NCBI GenBank assembly: GCA_001695595.3
Contig: MBPM02000090.1
Coordinates: forward strand, 62,001 to 126,000
DNA: 64,000 bases
Reading direction: 5' to 3'
Origin: Plasmopara viticola
Lineage: Eukaryota > Oomycota > Peronosporomycetes > Peronosporales > Peronosporaceae
Below the pieces are notes generated by a model that saw nothing but the letters and a program-made list of their open reading frames with translations, had not been told where the DNA came from and made no database searches. Below, one piece after another: positions 24,501 through 35,743 of the stretch. The translations under genes and the position numbers were made by a program. Each line of letters opens with the position of its first letter. Position 1 is the stretch's first letter.

Positions 24501-25374
24501 GTTTGCGCATGTTCAGGCGCACAAAATTAGTACTGATTACACTCTGCGCGTCCTCTGCTTTCCAACGTTCAAATGTTGCGGCTTTTCCAATTGCTGTAGC
24601 ATCATTAGTATCCACGTTTAGATCTTCCTCCGAAGAATTGAAATCTTCAAGATTGAGCGCACAATTTTCAGTCGTGGCAAAGCCCCAAGCCGGTTTCGCT
24701 TTCTTATCAGGACCGCTTCGTTTCCTGGTCACTTTACTCGTGTTTTCTTTTATCAAAGTACCATCTTCTTTACAAACTCTCTTCTCACTTAATGGCTCTA
24801 ATAAGGATGAAATAGCCCCGTTAAAGATGCTATTTGGTTCAATCTCGTCTCCTTTCTTTTGTTCCTTGCCAAAGACTTCCTGAAAGACGTGATCGAATCC
24901 TGCTTCCTGAAGCTCTAGCTTTTGTTGTTTCGCCCTTTGTATAGCCTCGTCGTGAGACGTTTTAGCTGCCCCACTGCGCCACAATTGTTGACGCTCCCGT
25001 ACGGACATGGTGAGGCCTATTGCGCCACTTTTCCGGACGTTTCTCGGCTGTTGCTGCCTCTTTTTAAGTCCATCGTCGGTAATAATGGTACCAATTGCTT
25101 TCGTCTTCTGAATCTCGGCCATAGGTTTTCGTTCCTTTTTTTCTAAATGCCGCAACATCCACGCAGCGTCGTCAGTGCTGGAGATCGCGCTTTTATTTAG
25201 CTTAAGGTTGACATTTGATTCAGTTTTGGCACGTCTTCGCGGTGCAAAAAGAGAAGTGGGATTAGAAATTAACACGGAAGAGTTTGGCGCAATTGACGGC
25301 GTCGTACGTGTCGTAGAATCCGAGCCTTTTGCACTCGCACACCTACCGTTTGGATGCTGCCGACGCGGCCACAT
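21589..25374 (-). CDS. RECQL4-type RecQ DNA helicase with GRF zinc finger
   Basis: Single exon, 1261 residues from the ATG at 25374; the open frame extends ten codons further only with a GTG. The N-terminus is long, basic and disordered and contains NFVRLNMRKRLKG, resembling the conserved FVRLN motif upstream of RECQL4 helicases. A GRF-type zinc finger lies at about 390-432 (CHHALVC ... FGRRFYACS ... RCNYFLWEDD). The helicase core follows: FRPGQ, Walker A TGAGKS at about 511-516, DEAH box (CVDEAHC), and a helicase C domain with FGMGIDKKNVRAVVHF and QQIGRAGRDG. The SPEKALG and SEWSHHFRPSYLRL segments match RECQL4 better than other RecQ types. The enzyme unwinds DNA 3' to 5' in repair and replication. 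It is head-to-head with the HDDC2-type gene, 76 bp apart. Confidence 0.9.
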   Translation of the reverse strand: MWPRRQHPNGRCASAKGSDSTTRTTPSIAPNSSVLISNPTSLFAPRRRAKTESNVNLKLNKSAISSTDDAAWMLRHLEKKERKPMAEIQKTKAIGTIITDDGLKKRQQQPRNVRKSGAIGLTMSVRERQQLWRSGAAKTSHDEAIQRAKQQKLELQEAGFDHVFQEVFGKEQKKGDEIEPNSIFNGAISSLLEPLSEKRVCKEDGTLIKENTSKVTRKRSGPDKKAKPAWGFATTENCALNLEDFNSSEEDLNVDTNDATAIGKAATFERWKAEDAQSVISTNFVRLNMRKRLKGSTGRAKKRPAYLRAWTENSVDEVTGDNTSTGVAPLVNANGSQQHKQDKSLLADDGVDFIEECLEALAKAEKARTDADKEQGILQQKLEPFEPPRCHHALVCQILEVKKKNKNFGRRFYACSLSFDEGRCNYFLWEDDHVPLALQTLFMASSTVESIPKAQAIKCVPLDLEASEEEQQDAMLTNLRLVFGHAEFRPGQQWAISRVLRRKDTLLVLPTGAGKSLCYQFPALFLPGLTLVISPLIALMNDQYESLPAPLKARAVCLSGSSDSSVSKAKHAAFVRDLLADKLSLVFLSPEKALGAGMQALLAMPRVRARLALVCVDEAHCISEWSHHFRPSYLRLADVFRYAQCVLCVTATASKRVVHDVLHQLRLRRPSHTTACENKDEMVLQMPWQRRNLALEVQSVHSNDERLRHLLHILPTLSKGVSQGTGGGVIVYVHQQRQTEELAALLREQLPPAWRSTCRVLAFHAGMAPEAKEKVRKGFARGRVRVVVATVAFGMGIDKKNVRAVVHFHMPSSVEAYVQQIGRAGRDGKAARTLLYLLAEDAIHFRSLLFSTALHRNQLRRLLSLVFQKHKPSANVLAVKYLCKRAGEELTLVSLERDWLEHYLDLKAATIETFLTLLVIETQRDRVNKEDDVHVTLQPLSMSRCVVQLLDTQAKTLAPRSCMKHLLEAVRRKELPNARVTFCKDGYLSSWTIDFHVHETAQWYAQVTKSSQRSMVTSDVQQNGETNALALVAATNARQMLQDLRAAQHTGQIQRLTMSQPAFHIQLAGPSERTRDIETETVDRWTALLYAKHEDLELRQQARLAHLYAALHAAALPSPPLLERRERDNPLVDKARSLETKLAQYFENDNGKHDVEDEMLLQKLLRPLSASLIESIERDTRLLLQLRLNGEDLKAENEDESKNDEEIKWTSYAVAKVFHGLTTPRLPTRQWRDHVCWRKYADVAFERIVLIVHKVLAEDQL

Positions 25375-25450
25375 TTTTGGATAATAATTAGGCGCCAATG
25401 TCACTTATTGGTTAAAATACCAACAGCCAAGAACACCTAAAGTATACTGA
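25375..25450. promoter_or_regulatory. Bidirectional promoter with inverted CCAAT pair
   Basis: Only 76 bp separate the start codons of the RecQ helicase (minus) and the HD phosphohydrolase (plus). The interval holds CCAAT at 25395-25399 and its reverse complement ATTGG at 25407-25411, one facing each gene. CCAAT boxes bind NF-Y type factors in eukaryotes; use of these copies is inference. Confidence 0.5.
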
Positions 25451-26520
25451 ATGGCGACGGCGACGGGTGCCATCGAGTTCTTGAGGCTTTGCGGACGTCT
25501 CAAAGTAAGTATTTCGCAATCTTAACTTAATTTATACGCGCTTATGTTGAGAGAATCCACTCATTAAACAACTGCGGCTGAATAACTTCGACACTAGAAA
25601 TGTTAACAGTCAACCTTATTTACTGCAGACGCTCAAGCGCTCTGGATGGGTCAACAACAAAGTGGCAATGCCAGAGTCCGTGGCTGACCACATGTACCGT
25701 ATGAGTATGTGTTGTATGCTACTAGAAGACGCGACCGTAAACCGCTCCAAGTACGTAATCAAGTGTCCTGTACAATTGCTGAATGTTGATTATAATTTGA
25801 GCTGACAGCGTCGTAAATTATTTCGTGTAATGAATCAGATGCATTAAAATGGCCATCGTTCATGATCTGGCAGAGTCACTGGTGGGCGATATCACGCCTT
25901 ACGACGGTAACCAAAAATAGTTGATTTGACCTAAAGCCTCAATATTTAATTTTAAGCCTCTTTGTGGCAAGCAGGTATTGCAGAAGAGGAAAAACAACGT
26001 ATGGAGAAGGTACCCTGCGGTTATTGTACATAATAAGATTTGTACTAGGCTAAAAGGCTTGCGAGTGCCGGTACAGGAAGCGCTGGATAAGATTTGCAAT
26101 ACACTGGGTAACACACCGTCTGCTTTAGAAATTCGTGAGCTCTGGAATGAGTACGAGGCTGGACTGACTGAAGAGGCCAAGATGGTTAAGGTGTTTGGCG
26201 TCTTAAAACTGCGCAACGAGTCACATTTACTGACAATATTTCATCGACGTGTTTCTGTTGCACTGTAGGATTTTGATAAGTTTGAGATGATACTGCAAGC
26301 TGATGATTACGAGCGAGGTATCTTGCGTTGCTCTCCGCATAATCACGCATGACTCACGCAGTTTTCCATCTTGCTGCTTTTAGCTCAAAATAGATCGCTC
26401 GACGACTTTTTTCAAAGCACTAAAGGAAAGTTCAGCACACTGCTGGTCCAGTCTTGGGTGAATGAGCTGACGACCCAGCGCAACGCACGATTAGAAAGTA
26501 AGACGATTGTCTCGAAGTAG
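25451..26520 (+). CDS. HDDC2: HD-domain 5'-deoxynucleotidase, HDDC2/YfbR type, seven exons
   Basis: Assembled by hand from seven short exons: 25451-25504, 25629-25750, 25839-25906, 25975-26009, 26077-26190, 26269-26317 and 26384-26520. All junctions are GT-AG and keep phase, giving 192 residues (family about 200). Introns are 124, 88, 68, 67, 78 and 66 bp. The HD metal ligands are visible: His39 ([10 protein letters not shown]), His67-Asp68 (AIVHDLAES) and Asp134 (DKFEMILQ). The C-terminal [10 protein letters not shown] matches the family's DFYDSTAGKF. YfbR-type enzymes remove phosphate from deoxynucleoside 5'-monophosphates. It lies 150 bp upstream of adenylate kinase on the same strand. It is the most intron-dense gene in the window. 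Confidence 0.9.
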
Positions 26521-26670
26521 CAGCGCAGCTTAAATTTTATTCAATTCGTACTTAAGCATTAAACCGATGTCATACCGGTATATAGTGGTAGGCACGTAAA
26601 TTGCGCGTTTGATGGAGAGCGGTCAGTTCAGATTCCACCCCTAGAGTTCTCCGCTCTGCACTTCGACACC

Positions 26671-27535
26671 ATGTCTCTTGCGGCCGTACCCACCGCGTCA
26701 TTGCTCTCGGAACTACAGAAGCGTATTGATTGTGCTGACAAAAAAGAGCGCCGCACCATCTTTATCGGTACGCAGCATCGTTGTCTACAATGTAAATTTC
26801 AGTAAACACCGACAATGTGTATTGACTTGACTACACATTGTTTTTTAGGACCCCCTGGCTGCGGAAAGGGGACGCAGTCACCTCGAGTTAAAGATGAGTA
26901 TTGCTTGTGTCACTTGGCTACCGGTGATATTCTACGTGCCGCCGTAGCCGATGGTACTGATATGGGGAAGAAGGCCAAAGCTGCCATGGAGTCGGGAGCC
27001 CTTGTGACCGACGAAATTGTGGTCGGCATTATTAAGGACGCTATTAAAAGCCCTGAGTGTCGCCGTGGCTTTATTCTAGACGGCTTTCCACGCACGGTCG
27101 TGCAGGCTACGAAGGTGAGCACATGATATTGTAAAGCGATATATCTCTGCTCACTTTTCGTATATCTTGTAGCTCGACGAGATGCTCACTGCGGAAAATG
27201 TTCAAGTGGATGCTGTCATAAACTTTAACGTCCCGGATACGGTACTAGTAGAGCGCATAGCGGGTCGTCGTGTGCATCCGGCAAGTGGCCGAAGCTACCA
27301 CGTGAAGTTTGCTCCGCCCAAGGTGGATGGCAAGGACGACATCACTGGCGAACCTCTAATTCAGCGCAAGGATGACAATGAGGCGATATTAGGATCACGT
27401 CTACAAGCTTTTCACAAGCAGACGCAGCCCGTGATCGATTTCTACCGCAAGCAGGGCAAGCTTACTGAAGTGAATGCTCATACCGAGATGGACAAGGTTA
27501 CGGAGCAGATTCGTAAGAGCCTCGGTTCGGACTAA
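26671..27535 (+). CDS. AK2: Adenylate kinase (long form, AK2-like), three exons
   Basis: Exons 26671-26767, 26849-27114 and 27173-27535 join in frame to give 241 residues. Introns are 81 and 58 bp. The first intron splits the glycine codon of the P-loop (GPPGCGKGT, residues 33-41). Other family marks are [20 protein letters not shown] and a full LID domain ([16 protein letters not shown] ... [16 protein letters not shown]), which define the long adenylate kinase isoform. The enzyme converts AMP plus ATP to two ADP. The N-terminal extension has no obvious targeting signal, so a cytosolic or intermembrane-space location are both possible. Confidence 0.93.
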
Positions 27536-27828
27536 ATTGACATTGTCAATACGATGATGGACCTTAGAGCATGCTTGGCGGTTCTGACTTGAGGTGCAGT
27601 TTCTTGGTAGCGCTTGGTAGCCAACACTGACCACCTATACGGATAGTTGCATGTATAACCAAATTTTAAAGTGTCTGCATTGACAATATTCTGCTAGCAG
27701 CTGTACCGACCTAGTGGTACCGGTATCGATACACGCGCTACGCTCCTAGCCAATCAACACAAAAAAATGTCACCAAAATGAGAACAGAATAACACGAATC
27801 ACTGCAACGCGCTACTGAATCGTCTGCT

Positions 27829-28577
27829 ATGGCTAAGAATTCGCTGGTCAACGTGTACCTTCTGGTCTTTAATGCTGCCTCATGTGTGGGCTGGGCCTAT
27901 GTTTTGTATCTGACCTTGAAGACGGTGCTTCAAGCTCAGGAGGCTGACCAGGACTGGAACCAAGTGGCTCAAAGTACGTGGATGGTGGTGTCGCTGCCTT
28001 TGAAGATCGTGCAGACGATGGCAGTGATGGAGGTCGTGCACGCCGCTGTAGGGATTGTACGTTCTCCAATTGTTTCCACACTAATGCAGGTGAGCTCGCG
28101 TCTGTGGCTGGTCTGGGCAATAAACGTGCTCTGTCCGGTCACACGCTACCAATTCGGCTTTCCGCTTATGGTAGCCAGTTGGGGTTTGGTGGAGGTGCCG
28201 CGATACTCCTTTTACGCACTCAACTTATACAATGTAGTTCCTAACGCCCTCTTCTTTCTCCGCTACCACCTCTTTATGGTGCTCTACCCTTCCGGCGTGC
28301 TCGGTAAGTTATTTGAATCACTTCTATATAATTGTACTTAACATTTCTAACGTGGTTGGTCTTTCTGACAGGTGAGGTGTTGTGCATGATAAGTTCTTTA
28401 GGATACTTGTCTACGGGTGCATACTCGATCCAGCTACCCAACACACACAATATTTCCATCTCTCTCTACGTGATAGTCATCCTCGTGCTGCTTACGTATA
28501 TCCCTGGACTTCCTATCATGTACAGCCACATGCTCACGCAGCGCAACCGTGCGTATTTGAAGACCAAGACGGCGTAA
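27829..28577 (+). CDS. Very-long-chain 3-hydroxyacyl-CoA dehydratase (HACD/PHS1), two exons
   Basis: Exons 27829-28303 and 28372-28577 (intron 68 bp) give 226 residues. The protein is almost entirely hydrophobic with about six membrane spans. The catalytic pair of the PTPLA/PHS1 family appears as Tyr153 and Glu160 in YPSGVLGE, seven residues apart as in yeast Phs1; the intron falls in the glycine codon just before Glu160. The enzyme performs the third step of fatty-acid elongation in the ER. A C-terminal lysine-rich end (YLKTKTA) could act as an ER retrieval signal. A CCAAT box lies at 27750-27754 upstream. It converges with the next gene, 219 bp between stops. Confidence 0.9.
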
Positions 28578-28796
28578 ATTGGGTACTAAATATGAACTTA
28601 AAGTGCTAAGAATTGCATTGGTAAAAACAACACGACAATCGCGCTGTTAAGAGTCTATTATATTAATACAGCATCTTGTTGCTCCCTGCTGTGCTGCGTT
28701 GTGAAGTATTTGGACGCCAGCTCCTCCCATTACACGCGCCCGGCGCGGAACACTTTACAAATATCCATACCATTCATTTTATCACCTTTCCGTGAG

Positions 28797-29669
28797 CTAA
28801 AAGAGGCCAGCATCGATGTCATCACCCATCTCCCTTAGAACCTGGCGCGATGCGAACACCAGCAATACAGCAATTGTTCCCACGATACCAATGATTACTA
28901 CCACTATCTTTTGATCGAGCAACCTGGTTTGATCTGTCAACGAGGACGACTTGTTATCGTTGTCGAGCGCTTCAGCGCTCTTGGTGGAGCCAAAACTCGT
29001 CATTGATTCGCTCTTGTCATTCGACTTGCTGGAATCAGACGAAAATGAAGTATTTAGAACGGCTTGAAACGAAAGCGGTGTTTCCTGGATCAAATTTGCC
29101 GGCGTTTTCGTCGGACTCGGAGCTGGTGAAGGCACTGATGACGACACCTTTCCGTCATGTCTCTTCGTGGGTGCAGTCATGTCATTCGACAATTGTTCGG
29201 TACGCAATGCATTGCTCCTGATACTGGAATCTTCTTCTTTATCACTTGTTAAGTCATGGCTGTATTGATCGTCAGTCTGCTTCGTGAATGCGTAGCTCTT
29301 GTGGATGTGATTCCTATTCTGTGTCGGAGAATTCGTTGACGCACTGAACGTTAACATTGTCGAGTGGTCGTCTGAACACGGTTCTGCTTTGGTCTTCACT
29401 AAATTGGTAAAGGAGACGGACTTTTCATCGTGCAGCCAACTACCGCTTCCAGACTTCCATGCACGTGGGATGAACACTGTCGTGCTCTGATGTTTGTCTG
29501 TCGTGACAAGTCCGGTTTTTCGATTACTGACATTCGCTGACTCGGGGTCTGTCTTGAGTCTACGGATTGTACGCCCGTCAGCAGCCGCCAGCAGCGCCAA
29601 AGCTTGCATGATCAACAGTAGGAAAGGTGGCGAGCGCCGCCGCCATCGCGGCGCTAGGTACACGCACAT
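28797..29669 (-). CDS. Ser/Thr-rich single-pass membrane protein with signal peptide
   Basis: Single exon, 290 residues. The N-terminus has a basic region (RWRRRS) followed by a hydrophobic run (FLLLIMQALALLAAADG), a good signal peptide. The middle is rich in Ser, Thr, Asn and Lys with no domain recognised. A strong membrane span (VVVIIGIVGTIAVLLVFA) near 258-275 is followed by a short acidic tail ending DDIDAGLF. It is thus a type I surface protein with a probably glycosylated stalk. Just after the signal there is RTIRRLK, which is not a proper RxLR motif, and the C-terminal anchor argues against a secreted effector. Function unknown. Confidence 0.72.
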   Translation of the reverse strand: MCVYLAPRWRRRSPPFLLLIMQALALLAAADGRTIRRLKTDPESANVSNRKTGLVTTDKHQSTTVFIPRAWKSGSGSWLHDEKSVSFTNLVKTKAEPCSDDHSTMLTFSASTNSPTQNRNHIHKSYAFTKQTDDQYSHDLTSDKEEDSSIRSNALRTEQLSNDMTAPTKRHDGKVSSSVPSPAPSPTKTPANLIQETPLSFQAVLNTSFSSDSSKSNDKSESMTSFGSTKSAEALDNDNKSSSLTDQTRLLDQKIVVVIIGIVGTIAVLLVFASRQVLREMGDDIDAGLF

Positions 29670-31618
29670 CCACCGCCTTCTCGTCGGAGTGACGAGATTT
29701 GACTGTAATTCTCACGACAAAACAAAGGAAAAAAAGCAAAGCTTCACAGCTTTCTCACAATTTGCACTTTTACGCCGGCCACACCTTTTCCCTCTTGCCG
29801 ACTTTCCAGTGCGTAGACTAGAGTAAGTTGCGGAATAGTGCACAATCATGTGTGAAGAAGCATTTAAACCGTGTGCGGCGACATAATTGGCCCTGCGCAG
29901 CCTAAACACTGTAAAAGCCATACAAAAGACCTGGAAGAGACAATGTCCCGTCTAGCGCATGGTTTACATATAGTGTTACGGTTTCATCCTCTAATATGAA
30001 TTCTTTATAGTAATCGTCACTGCTCCTGCTCAGCAGCCATTTACACTTAGTCGTATCAGTGATCCTCTAAATGGCAGCGACGATGCAGTGCATTTTATAA
30101 CTCATTTAATGGGACATACGGAATTTTTACCGGTTTCAAGCCCGCTTGCTGGCTAGTGCACTCGTTAGTCAACGCTGGAGGAGTACGGAATTACTGGTAT
30201 TAACTAGCCAATATTCTGATATGGGTAGAACACATGGCTCGTAAAGCTTTCTTCCTTTTCGCGGCCTGCATGTATCGTCACCAAGAGCCACTCAGAAGTT
30301 TGAATAAAGGTACTCGACAATTAAGAGCTGCGTTGCTGAACAACTTGTAGTTCGGTATCGAGAATATAGAATTACATTATTTGCCGTAGCTCGGGCGGCG
30401 ATAATTACAAGGCAATTTTGTGGGAAGGTGCATTAAACTATTAATTGCAAAAGTTAGGTGATTTTCGAATCAGTTTATACAATGTACTCTACAAAAATTT
30501 GAGCTTTTCTATTATATCAGTTCTGGTAGCAGAACGATAAGGCCGCAATTTTCAACGCATTTTTCTAGCGCTCGGCCTTACTAAACAGGCGACCTTGCGG
30601 CAGCCGGTAGTACACAAAGCCACGGCCGTAATGACTATTGGACTAAAGGGACAATGTATAAGAGAAAAGATGCGCACTTTAGCGGCCGACCAAGATTGGA
30701 TACAAATACAAAAATTATCCAACGTACTTTGGATACCTTCCTGAACGATGATCACAGTCACACCTCACACGATTAAAAAAGTACATGGTCTTATGACCAA
30801 CATGAGTATGAAGTACTATACATGATAGTGATTGTGCATCATTTGCCCCACGTGAGTCTCATCAATTATTTTAAAAAAGTTCAGTTCACATTTTCACGTG
30901 CAAGAGTTATAGGATTTCTTGGTCATCTCGAAAAACAAAAAAGGACAGATCGCGATCTGCGATTTGTACTGGCTTTTTGATATACTGAGACCAGAACACA
31001 AACTATTTCGAGCCCAACAGCAACGGAAATCCCATTGCATCTGGTCGCACTAATATATTCTAGTCTTTGACATTAATCGTTCATGAGTTTGAAGCAGTTT
31101 GCCTACTCGCATCATAAAAAACAGGCCAAATAATCGAAAATTGATGTTTAGCCTCAGAGGGGTCTGAAATTTGGTCGTACAAGAACCTGATGCGACCCGC
31201 ATTTTTCAAATGAGAAATTTATCATTCCAAGCTCATTCAACACAAAATGACAGCTTAGTACCGTTGCAGACGCTTACTCTTAAGGTGGATGTCTCGTCCA
31301 AGCCAAAGCGCTTACAATGAGTTTGAAGACTTACGATGGGAGGTGAGAGAAAATGTTCTGCTTCACGTCAAAGAAATTTGTATGGTCGTGATGTTCGCCT
31401 CGTATCCAGTGGAGTAACAAATAATGGATCTAGATGAACTGAAGCTCGGTGAAAGTACACGCAATTGTGTATACTTTAATTAACATAGCTTTCTCGACCG
31501 TTGCTTTTGCTTTTGCTTGTGCTCACCAAAACTTTTGGTGAAACTGTGTCAAAGAGAAGCACCCAACTTTACGCTGGGCTTCCTGAATAAGAGTATTCAG
31601 ATGCCAAGTGTACCTGAT

Positions 31619-31885
31619 CATATGTGATTGGGGTTGCGCAAGTGGTCTGCCCTACTTCCTAAACATCAAAGAGAAGGCATTGAATATTTTTAAGGGTGAA
31701 AAACGTTAGCTTTACTGCTTGCACTCTACATTAAGGACTTCCGTCGGGGCTGGCTGAGCCTTTGCCAATAAATCTTTCGAGACAGACTTTTCTCGTGAAG
31801 ATCGAACGCTATAAAGCGCTTTACTGGGAAGAGCTGCAAATTAAGCCGCCTTAGAATCCAGCACATCGCCGACACATGCGGAAAG
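31619..31885. repeat. Diverged dispersed repeat, copy A
   Basis: About 265 bp that align, at roughly 75% identity by eye, with 56872-57130 in the same orientation. Shared blocks include GGGTTGCGCAAGTGG, GCTTTACTGCTTGCACT and ATCGCCGAC(A/C)CATGCGG. On the minus strand a 110-codon open frame (32058-31726) runs through it with CWILRRLNL in the shared part; copy B has the same frame, with CWLSRRR, but broken. This suggests an old protein-coding transposon. Confidence 0.65.
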
Positions 31886-34800
31886 ACTTCTTTACCCATA
31901 TTGATATCATTCAGCACCGTCAGTTTTTCAGAAAGAAGACATCGATTCAAAGTGCTCATCGAGCAGCGCGGGGTGTTTCGCGTTAAATAATTTTGGGTAT
32001 GTTCAAAGAAAGAAGGATGCCGGTACGGCCGAATGCAGAATAATTTATGATTAAGCAATCACTCCGATCGATCACGACGAGATACTCATGGCAGAGCTTG
32101 AAGGGGCTCGTAAGCCAAGCAGCATAGCCGAAGAAGTGGTCTAATGACCTCAGGATAAAATTAAGTACTCACCACTATTGAAGTTGGTGTACTCGAAATT
32201 ACTAATGAAGCAATTATCGCATGAATTAAATCTTTCTTTTTGAGATCCCATAGAATTCGTACCCTTTTATAATATTGGTATTCAAAACAGACCCATGGGA
32301 TTCATATTTTGTGGTTCCACTTAATAGAGGTCTACGTTATAAATTTGGTTTGGTGTTAGGAGCCAAATACTGTGTGACACGGCGGTAGCCTTTACCAAAA
32401 GAGCGGTATGACGTCCTCGACACATTCGATTTGAATCTAGAAATAGCTTGGGGTAAGAAAGCCTTTCAACCTGACACCGATATACGATCAATGGCAAATG
32501 GCACACACTATTTTATCACCCGCTTTCTTAAAGCCATTTTTTCAAGTTAATTTTTAATGTTGCAGAAATATTAGAAAGTGCCCATAAAGTCTGCTTCAGA
32601 AAAGGTAAATGACTGAGCATTTAAGTCATCATGATTTCCAAATTTGTCAAACCCTATGACATTTTGCGAATGTGCAGCAAGCATTACAATTTATCTACAA
32701 AAATTATCTCGTGTGCGCACGAGGACATTATCTTTGGAGCAAGGTGTGTGCGCGATTAAATTGCCTACATCACAAATCAATCTTCAATTGAAAAGCTCAT
32801 AGGCTTTGCACAAGCTCGCGCGAGCGCAGTTAACATAACTTATAACCGACTTTGGCGTTCAAAACTTATATTTTTTTTGCAGGAGTACGTTAATGCGGAC
32901 TCGGTAGGGAAGACGGCGTCAAGCAAACGAATCTCTGAACTTGTCGCTATGAATGAAAAGGAAAACGTGCATCGGCGTAACAAAACATATTAATGCTTGG
33001 TAAATAGTGAAGCGTCGTTCAATCATATGTCTTTCCTGTTATAAAAAATTCGTTAATGAAAATACTAATCGAGCAGGACTCTTTTTATCGTTAAGATTTC
33101 TTTTAGCGACTATGACAACATCCTCTTACCAATTATGATAAAATAAATTGCACCTGTGTTCCAAACACTTCTCGATTAAAACAAATCATCAATTATCATT
33201 ATCCAACAACAGATTTTACAAGTTTTAAAACAATTAGAACAGTTGTTTGGCTAACATAATTTAATGGGGTTAGTTAGTAAATCGGAATTTATAAGCGATT
33301 TTTTTGCTATATAACACGGCTATATTAATAACGATCTTTCCTAGTAAACGCGACTTTTGTTTAATATTAATAAGTCTCAGGAATATTAATTCACGATTTT
33401 AAGAGTCGAAGGAGGAGTCAAAAAAATTTCGACGCTAACAACACTATTTACATCATTCACATCTCGATGATGCCTACATTGTGCAAGGACAGTTCAACAT
33501 TAAGTAAGATGCGTGTAAATGTTGAGATTCAAATTAGTGATTCAGCGAGCGACACAAAGAACTAGTGTGAAATGAGTGGAAGCGGCTGCGACAGTACCGA
33601 CCTATTTCAACACAGTCAGACGAACATGCTTGTTTCAGCAAAGATATAGGGGTCTGAGCACCGCTTTGCATCACCCACAGCAGGACAAAGAAAAGCTTAA
33701 AGACTTGGGCAGTCTACGTCGGAATGTGGGTAAAAGCCACGAGCTAGCTGGCCTAATCACGTCGTCAACCTATAACGGCCTGCAAGAATTCTAGCGTGCT
33801 ATCAAGCCGACTAATATACTTTTGAATTGTGGCCGCTGAACGTTTCGATCGTGGCTTTGGAAGACGACTATTTGTAACCAACTATTTTGTGGAATGTGAC
33901 AATATCGACTCCAGATTAAACGGATCACAACACACGGAATTATTGATTGTGAGAAGCTTGTAATTGTATTTAAGTGGCCTTCAAATTGATGGCGCCTTTT
34001 CACGAAAATACCGTTCGAGCGTAAAACATTCGGCTTTTGCGCGACACATTTACACTATGTCAATTGCAAGCCAGTGAGCGACAAGCTCTGCATGGTTAAT
34101 TTGTAATTCAATTAATTGCGTGAATCTTACAGCAGCATCTAAACCTTAGGCACAGTGTTCGGTAAAAGCTTTTATGATGCCATTGGTCGTCGATTACTAA
34201 GTCCTTCTGCGCAGTGTCTGCCGTGCATGTTGTGCACCAGTGCCACCATTGTCTATGACCATGACTTTATCCTTGATACATATATTCACTTTCGTTGACA
34301 TCTTACTAGCATTCTCCTATTTGACCGCTATATTTTGTTCAAAAAAAGCCTCAAGAAAGTCTCGTGTGTCTCGTTACGTCGTCTTAACGTCACACTAATT
34401 ATAAGATTGTGGCAGTAGTCATAACGCTCTTACTTCTTTTGGTAAAATAGCTACCTGGGAAGCTACACATTAAGATAACGTAACGGCAAGAATACTTTAT
34501 GTGGCACGCTCTGAGTGACTACAGTGAGGAACTTACAAGTTTGCTTACTGCTGTAGCTATTTCATTAACATGCACCAGGTTCGTTTCTAGTTGATTGGTC
34601 ATTGCCGCGATCATGAGCAGAAGTCCGCCAAGCGGACAGATTGAATTTCGTCATTAAGCTATGTGGGGCTGCAAACAAACCGGATAGAGAGGCCGTAAAG
34701 ATTGTTTCAAACTCGTGCCAGGTGTACCAAAAACTTTCGGGAAAATCTGAAGAGATCCTAAGGTACGTTGCCATTTGATCGCACTAAACGGTCACTAATG

Positions 34801-35743
34801 CAACAAAAATCACAAGCCGGTGCCAGACAAAGATGAACCTGTGTATGGAGCCTTGATGCTTGATGACATTTTGCGCATACCATGTAGACCACAATTTAGT
34901 GATATAATCGTGTCTTTTGAGAGTAGGGTCTCCTATACTCAAAGGTGTTTGATTGAGACCATTGCTTTGCGAACGCATTTTGAAAAGGTGTATTCATAGT
35001 GCTAGGAATCGAGCAAAAACCATTAATAGCGGGATATCCACCTATCACATGTCAGGCCATACAAATTAATTGTGCCCTCAAAGACGTGCTGTGCAGTGTG
35101 TGCACAGATACGCTTGAGTTGCGATTAACGATACTGTTCATGACTCAACCGGCTACTTGGCCCTCTACCGAAACGGATGCAACGTCTCTTATCGTCACTT
35201 CATCGTAATTTTAGGTTTGACAGGGGACTCATCAAATGAATTGGAAGTATTAGCTCTCCAGGGATGCATTAGCAACTCGGGGACAACTATTAAAGCGTGC
35301 GTTACCACATGGCAGTAAGAAAATATATTTAAAAAAGGGTCTAACAAAAAATTTTGGGGAGCTTCAAAATAGCTAAAATTTAATTTTCCATAAGTCCATA
35401 AATGTCTGATACCAGTTTGAAATTTAATTGCCTCTGATGATCGTATACCAACATCGCATGTCAGAGTCCTACTTATGTATCCGAGAGCTTCCACCTTTGT
35501 CTCAACCATTTCGGTAGACCTAGAAACCAAAGTGCCCACATTGCGACACAGATTGCCATTGTTTGGTGTATTTGTGCTTAATGTTATCTTTGTTCGTTGC
35601 AACGTTTGAGCATTGTCGTTCGGACATTTAGAAATATGACTAGTGTCTTTATAATGACATCCTAGTTACCAGATCTCTTGATTTCGCTTTTTACGCGTTC
35701 AAATGTAACATTATCATCTACCAGTCTTTCAGTCTCTGACACC

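Noticed and set aside
29560..29600. RxLR-like motif (RTIRRLK) after the signal peptide of the 290-residue protein
   Set aside because: It does not fit R-x-L-R, there is no EER, and the protein has a C-terminal membrane anchor.
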